Below, piece by piece: positions 58,851 to 64,000 of a DNA stretch of 64,000 nucleotides; positions within the stretch are counted from its first letter, which is position 1, and every line of letters starts with the position of its first letter. The notes under the pieces were generated by a model. That model had not been told where the DNA came from. It saw only the letters and a list, made by a program, of their open reading frames with translations, and did no database searches. Origin of the DNA: Pollenia angustigena (Eukaryota; Arthropoda; Insecta; Diptera; Polleniidae); assembly GCA_930367215.1 (NCBI GenBank), contig OV884056.1, positions 227,345,127 to 227,409,126 of the forward strand, written 5' to 3'. The translations under genes and the position numbers were made by a program.

Positions 58851-59265
58851 GTAATAAGAAATAAAAGCTTAGATTTGATTTATTCTCATACGTTTTTAGC
58901 GATTTTATACAAAATGTAATTAATCTCAATGTTTAGTAAGCAAAAACCGTGTTAAAGGCTAGATTACACTACTATAATTTGTATTAATAAATGGCAAAAA
59001 CTTAAGTAATATGACAAAGTGTGACAGTGTGTATGCAATGTGTCACGAAAATGATAAGTATTATGAAAAAAGTTTGACATCCCATACGACTTCATCGTTT
59101 AAAAAATGTCTAAACATTGGATCAGGGTTGCATTTTATTTCATGTGTGAGTGTTTATACTTTGTGTGATGGTGTGAACACAAACTGTCATGTTTCATTAG
59201 ATTTTTTGACAGTCGCATAAAAACTTATTAGATTTCTATCTCACAAAGTATTATGGAATACGTAA

Positions 59266-59458
59266 AGGCCCAAATACACTTGTCAAATGCTTGTCCAGCC
59301 GGCGAATTCATCGTGTACGTGTGCTTGACGTAATATTCGCCGTCATATCTAAATTTTTGGATTTTCCATCCAGCATTGTCGGTGTGACACATACAAACAC
59401 ATTTTCGCTAATACTACCACAATGCTTGATGAGTATTTTGATCAATGTATTTCGGCCT
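59266..59458. mobile_element. PIF/Harbinger-like MITE, 193 bp
   Basis: The ends AGGCCCAAATACACTTG and (reverse) AGGCCGAAATACATTGATC are flanked by TAA (59263-59265, 59459-59461). Confidence 0.65.
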
Positions 59459-59476
59459 TAAGACTTGTGAGATATA

Positions 59477-59819
59477 CTACGTTTATACGCAGCACTTATT
59501 CGCAAATAAATATATTGCAAGTAGAGAATATTGCCGCATAAACAGTGAATTAAATTTTTATTTGCAAATAGCTAACTCATGAAAACATTCCTGATTAACG
59601 ACACTATTTGCAAATAAGATTTTAAGCATTGCCACACCGTTTTACGTTTTTATTTCGATGTGGCACATTCATATGACAACAAAAGTAAAATTAAATCAAT
59701 AATGTGCAAATCTGGCATCACATAAAAATAAGAATTTTCATTAAGAAATAGACATATAAACAGTAAGTTAGTTAATCGCAAATAATTTTTATTCGCGAAT
59801 AGGCTACGTATAAACGTAG
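59477..59819. mobile_element. MITE with CTACGTTTATACG ends, 343 bp
   Basis: Terminal repeats of about 37 bases (CTACGTTTATACG(C/T)AGC...TTCGC(A/G)AATAA) are flanked by TA on both sides (59475-59476, 59820-59821). Confidence 0.85.
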
Positions 59820-60339
59820 TAATAGTGTAATCTAGGCTTAAGTATTCATTGTATTTCAAAAATGTATGTTATGTTCGTATTAAACAAATCTTTGATAAAC
59901 AGTTGTAACATCTGTTTTCTTTTTAAATCAAACGTTAAACAATTTTCATGAAATGTTGATTAAGTTAATCAGATTTGATTTAATGACATTTGAGATGATT
60001 TAGATGACAGATGATAAAGAAAAAAATGCAATAAACAAATTTAAATTTCTTTAAATTATTAAAAATGGATAAAAAATACTTTAATAAAGTGATCAGAACA
60101 TAATTTTAAACATATTAATTATGGAATTGTGAAAATTTACGAATTATTTAAAGTCAAATAAAAACATTAAGAAGAAATCATGGTCGGTTGTATACGCGAG
60201 GAGTACTTTTATGGTGACCGATTCTATATTGTACTCAGTTTGAGTTGTGTAAAGAGGATTCGATGTGGTTTATGAAGTAATTAAGTTGTTATCATGTCAT
60301 ATTCAAAAATATTTTACACAATCTATATATGGGTAATTC

Positions 60340-61200
60340 CATGTCAAAACGACCAAGAGTGGGACCCGACCCCTTCCGATTTTAATAAAATTTGGTGAGA
60401 AGGTTCCTTTTATCTTATTAGGAACATATATGAACGAAAATAATTTTTAATATTTGTTTTTCGAAAGTTATGTCATATTCAAAATGTCATAATTTCGCAG
60501 AATTAGCCGAATGTGTTGAGCTTATATCTTCAATATCTCGAAAAATACTTGACATACGAAGATGATTTTGATGTCATTTTAAAGAGAATACTTGGGGCTA
60601 CAAACCATAAATTGGAAAAAAACAATTTTTTTTGAAAAAATTAATATCTGCAAAATGTTAAATTTCAAAAACGGACTAAGTCAAAAACCTATTTTTTTAT
60701 TTGGCTGATTTTTTTTTTTATAATACCTCAAACTGTTCTTTAAAAATCCTGAAACTTTGAAGGAGGTGTTTTTTTTTTCTTTTTTAAGATATGATTTTTT
60801 TCCTTTCGCAACCCTTAAAAAAATACTATTAAAATAGAATTTTAATATTGTAATTTTGAGCAATAAGTACACGGTGCTAGTTGGAAACAACAGACCAGCC
60901 GCGCACCTGGCATTTTACCCTAATTGGGGACGCTGAATCCAGTGGTGCTAACCGTTTTTTTAGGTTAGCTCTTGTTTTCAAGATATATCGTTATTTTAAA
61001 AATGTAAGAGGTTACACAGCATCTATTCGCGTAACTCAAAAACGGTTTAGTTTATTGAAATAACTAAAACAACCGAAATTCGGCAATAAATAATAAAGTG
61101 GGGCTGGTCATACATTTGACCCATCTAGGAGCATCCTACGCGCTACAGGGGCCAAATTAAAGAATTTTATTAAGCCGCAATATTTGGATGGTACGACGCT
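60340..61200 (+). repeat. dispersed repeat family B, copy 2 (longer)
   Basis: It matches 2137-2722 but includes about 240 extra bases (60858-61107). It begins GGTAATTCCATGTCAAAACG, resembling the terminus of the 52520-53344 element. The 60-codon frame at 60881-61063 within the extra segment has no recognised motif. Confidence 0.7.
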
Positions 61201-61819
61201 GTTGTCGTGATATATAACTTTTTTTTTTTAATTTATGGTACATTTTGGATAAAATTCACAATCTATACTTATTAAACAAAAATTAATTTCCTGATAAAAT
61301 TTTGACACTGTTTATAAAGCTGCGGACCAGTGGTTAACAAAATTCTCCAGTATTTAATCGTTATTTGGAAAATCGCGATCAGCGCCAGGACCAAGTAGCA
61401 AGTGCACATATGGAATTAAACTAATCTATCGCTTGTTTATTTCTCAGCCCGCACAAAATCATGTTTGTGAATCTCTGCATTAGAACATATTGTGTGGTTT
61501 GTTGTTCTTTGTTTAGTTTGGCGAACACAAATTTTCCAAATGAATTTTTAACACTTCATTATAAAAATTCTTTTTTTTAAATTGTTGTTGTTGTCATTAG
61601 TCTTGATTTTATTTGTATCTAAAAAAAAATAATATATATGTATATATATGCATGCATGTATGCCCATATTATTAGTTTTATAAGTTTTAAAAATTTGTTG
61701 CTATTTGTTGTTTATTTTTTAATATAATTAACCATGTTTCACTTGATTTTAAATTGAATGGAACGAGAGTTTATTTATTGAACAATAAATAAATTTCGAT
61801 TGATACTTATTTTCTATAT

Positions 61820-62207
61820 CGTTAGCTAAAATGCAAAAAGGCGTAACTGACACAAATATAATTTTACAGGAAAAGCAAAAAACTTTGTTAAATGAAAATT
61901 ATAAACATGCCAGAAAAACATGCATTGATGATAAGTCGTTCATGGAATAATTCAAACAATTTTCCAAGAAAACAATTTCTGTATATTTCGTTAGAAAAAA
62001 ATGTGTTTTTATGGCGTTTTGCATTTTATTAATAAACACAACTGTAGTTACGTTCTTTTGTTTTATTTTTTTAATAAAAGCGTCAGTTTTGATCGCAGAA
62101 GTTTAAAATTTTGTCAAGATATGTACTTTAAAGGCATTCACAATAATCAATCAAAAACTCGATGTTGAATTTTTTGTTAGTTACGCCTTTTTGCATTTTA
62201 GATAACG
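61820..62207. mobile_element. MITE family D, copy 2 (388 bp)
   Basis: CGTTAGCTAAAATGCAAAAA ends are mirrored at 62180-62207 with one change, with exact ATAT duplications (61816-61819, 62208-62211). Confidence 0.9.
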
Positions 62208-62429
62208 ATATATTTTTAATAAGAGAAGTAACAAATATTTTCTCTAAGTCGCCTGTGTTTTAACAAAAAGAACTAATTATTCTGAGAGTGAAAAAAGGTT
62301 TAAAATCTTGACTTCTAGCTCTTCTAAACCACGCCTTGAAGCTTTAAATTTTTAATAGTTGGAGGTAATGCGTCGGGAGCAAGATTTCAGTTTTTAACTT
62401 ACAAGAAATTGTAATCCTTATTATTTGTT

Positions 62430-62560
62430 AAAAATTGGGTTATCTCGTCTTGTTCATTTTTTTCGCATGCTGGCAATACTGTAAGCAGTCAATACAACTC
62501 TATATGTAGGTACAATTTCACAATTATAAAAGTAGCGTTTAAGCATGTCAGGAAGATCGT
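62430..62560 (+). repeat. dispersed repeat family E, copy 2
   Basis: It parallels 38225-38400 ('ctggcaatactgtaagcagt', 'caatttcacaattat'). Confidence 0.6.
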
Positions 62561-62740
62561 GTATTATTTTTGCTTTGTGTGTGGGGAATATTTGGTTTGA
62601 AAGAAAGCATATGCAATATCATAATCATTAAAATATGCATACTTACATTATTTTGGTTTTGCAATCAGAAACTTGAACAAACCTCGGACACTGACAATGT
62701 TTTACATTTTCTTTATTCGCATTTAGATTTTTTGTACAAA

Positions 62741-62887
62741 GCCTAGCTGCAGTGAGCCTCGAAGGAGAAAGTGCTCACCAAGATTTAATGAAAACTAAAA
62801 GAAATTATCGCGGATTTCGGGACAAAAGCATGCTGGGAGACTATTGCTGGACTCAAAAGCTAAGTTCCCACTTTCGGCTGAAATAGC
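62741..62887 (+). pseudogene. short coding remnant, possibly transposon-derived
   Basis: One frame reads SLEGESAHQDLMKTKRNYRG then FRDKSMLGDYCWTQKLSSHF before a stop. The base composition (more G+C) and the K-N-Y-R-G-F-R-D-K motif suggest former coding sequence, and its end overlaps the start of the next MITE. I recall similar segments in insect repeat proteins but cannot name the family. A host exon fragment is an alternative. Confidence 0.3.
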
Positions 62888-63735
62888 ACAATCTGTGGCA
62901 ATTTGTATCGTGCTATATCGGCGCACATTTCAAAACATTGCAGAATTTATTCTTGGGTGGTCCGATTATTGTCGCACATTGTGACAATTTTTTTTCGGTT
63001 CATATCGGCCAAAACTCAATTGCGACAATAATCGGTACAATGCGGTCACACTATCGTGCTATTTGGGCATATTAAATCATATCTTTTTGTTTATTTGCTT
63101 GTTGGCAAACATAATTTTACTCTAGAATTTCTCCGTCTGAATATTCCATTATGTTTCCTAAAAATTTTAAATAGTATATTAATATACATATAATAAAAAA
63201 TGTGTTCAATTTAATTCAAACTTACTGCACTTGTTTTTTTTTTTGTCATTATTGTTTTGTAAAAAGATGTTTACAAATCAGGGATGGCAAGATCGATACA
63301 ACCTAAATGTTTTGGTTAAAGATTGGTTTCTTTCATTTAACAGTACAAATGTACTATTTAACGTTTTAATACATAAATAAAAGATAAAATAAATGTAATT
63401 TAGGTACAATTAAGCTCAAAAAAAGTAAAATTTTAGTAGCCAGTTGGTGCAATTTAAAAATTTCGTTTTGCCATCCCTTGTATCGGCGCTGATTGGCGAC
63501 TGTAATCGGCGCACAAGTGGCCGATGAAAATTGGTACATGTTAAACAATTTGATTGCTTTACATTGTGCAAGAGATTGTTCACATTATTGGCGCATCAAG
63601 GTTAATTTTGATTGTCCACAGTTAGCACAATTTCGGCACAGATTGTCGCATATTAAAAAGTTTTGACCGTTCAAACTATCGGCAAATGAAATACAACCAA
63701 AATTGGTACATTGCGCCGATCGTGGGATCTAAGCT
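62858..63735. mobile_element. PIF/Harbinger-like element, 878 bp
   Basis: The ends AGCTAAGTTCCCACTTTCGG and (reverse) AGCTTAGATCCCACGATCGG are flanked by AAA and TAA. Many ATCGGC/GCCGAT and GCGACAAT words lie in both subterminal parts. A hAT-like MITE sits at 63279-63480. Confidence 0.6.
63279..63480. mobile_element. hAT-like MITE of about 200 bp
   Basis: CAGGGATGGCAA at the left is mirrored by TTGCCATCCCTTG at the right, the hAT CAGGG-type end. The flanking octamers do not match, so the duplication has decayed or the right end is off by a base or two. Confidence 0.55.
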
Positions 63736-64000
63736 TAATACGTGAAACCAAACCAACAAATTAAAAACGACTCTCAAATAACGCCATTCACTTTTGAAAA
63801 TTTATTGGTTTTTAAACAAACTAGTGATTTTTTTATGTAAAGAACGATTTAAAAATTTTTTTTGTATCTCGAAAATCTGACGTGATAGAGAAAAACCAAT
63901 TATTGATTCGAATTCAGCCCACAAAATTACCCTAGGAAAGATATTAGGTTGCTCCAATGCAAAGAGGCCAAATTTTGTTGCTTAACACTTGTGATAATAT

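Larger units (their letters stand above)
58956..59838. mobile_element. PIF/Harbinger-like MITE with two nested MITEs
   Basis: The ends AGGCTAGATTACACTA and (reverse) AGCCTAGATTACACTA are flanked by TAA on both sides (58953-58955, 59839-59841). Elements at 59266-59458 and 59477-59819 lie inside. Confidence 0.65.

Overview
The window looks like repeat-dense, non-genic nuclear DNA from a fly, probably a calyptrate dipteran. Pointers are the strong A+T bias, several copies of the dipteran 'mini-me' type repeat (a TA-rich run, a conserved core, then a (GTCY)n run), Jockey-type LINE ends, DD41D (rosa-type) mariner relatives, a Foldback-like element, and many small inverted-repeat elements. There is no operon, no rRNA, and no intact protein-coding gene. 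The only candidate host coding sequence is a 27-codon terminal exon at 23810-23893, preceded by a good 3' splice site.

Layout. 1-6500: mini-me/Helentron-like repeats, degenerate AT-rich tandem copies, a Jockey-type LINE (about 2723-3643), a DDE-type transposase remnant (4062-4616) and a MITE. 6680-8330: an inverted-repeat element carrying two nested hAT-type insertions. 8475-9812: two TTAA-flanked piggyBac-like MITEs. 11178-12287: a TA-flanked element with a smaller one nested in it. 14155-20807: a hAT transposase tail abutting a 6.5-kb array of about 388-bp units, two forward and fifteen reversed. 22309-23893: a PIF/Harbinger-type MITE, another mini-me-like copy and the candidate exon. 24627-25540: a rosa-type mariner relic. 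26669-28720: MITEs and a LINE tail with an 11-bp target-site duplication (TSD).

30436-36037: densely nested inverted-repeat elements, including a 1.4-kb hAT element with a perfect 8-bp TSD and two SINE copies head-to-head as a palindrome of about 400 bp. 36070-36975: a 487-bp tandem duplication, each copy carrying the core of a hammerhead ribozyme. 40452-44640: a second rosa-type relic, then a transposase pseudogene split by a 2.06-kb Foldback-like element that holds a tRNA-derived SINE. 46870-51185: mini-me-like copies, a possible Penelope-type GIY-YIG tail, and a LINE reverse-transcriptase fragment. 52518-53346: an element with inverted repeats of about 240 bp. 54230-57840: a DNA transposon of about 3 kb whose transposase pseudogene is interrupted twice by one MITE family, with a third copy just outside. 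58716-63738: more MITEs, several with TAA target duplications.

Most of the interest is genome archaeology: order of nesting, footprints of insertion, ribozyme-bearing repeats, and satellite evolution. Coordinates of repeat ends were read by eye from matching termini and flanking duplications. No database search or alignment program was run.
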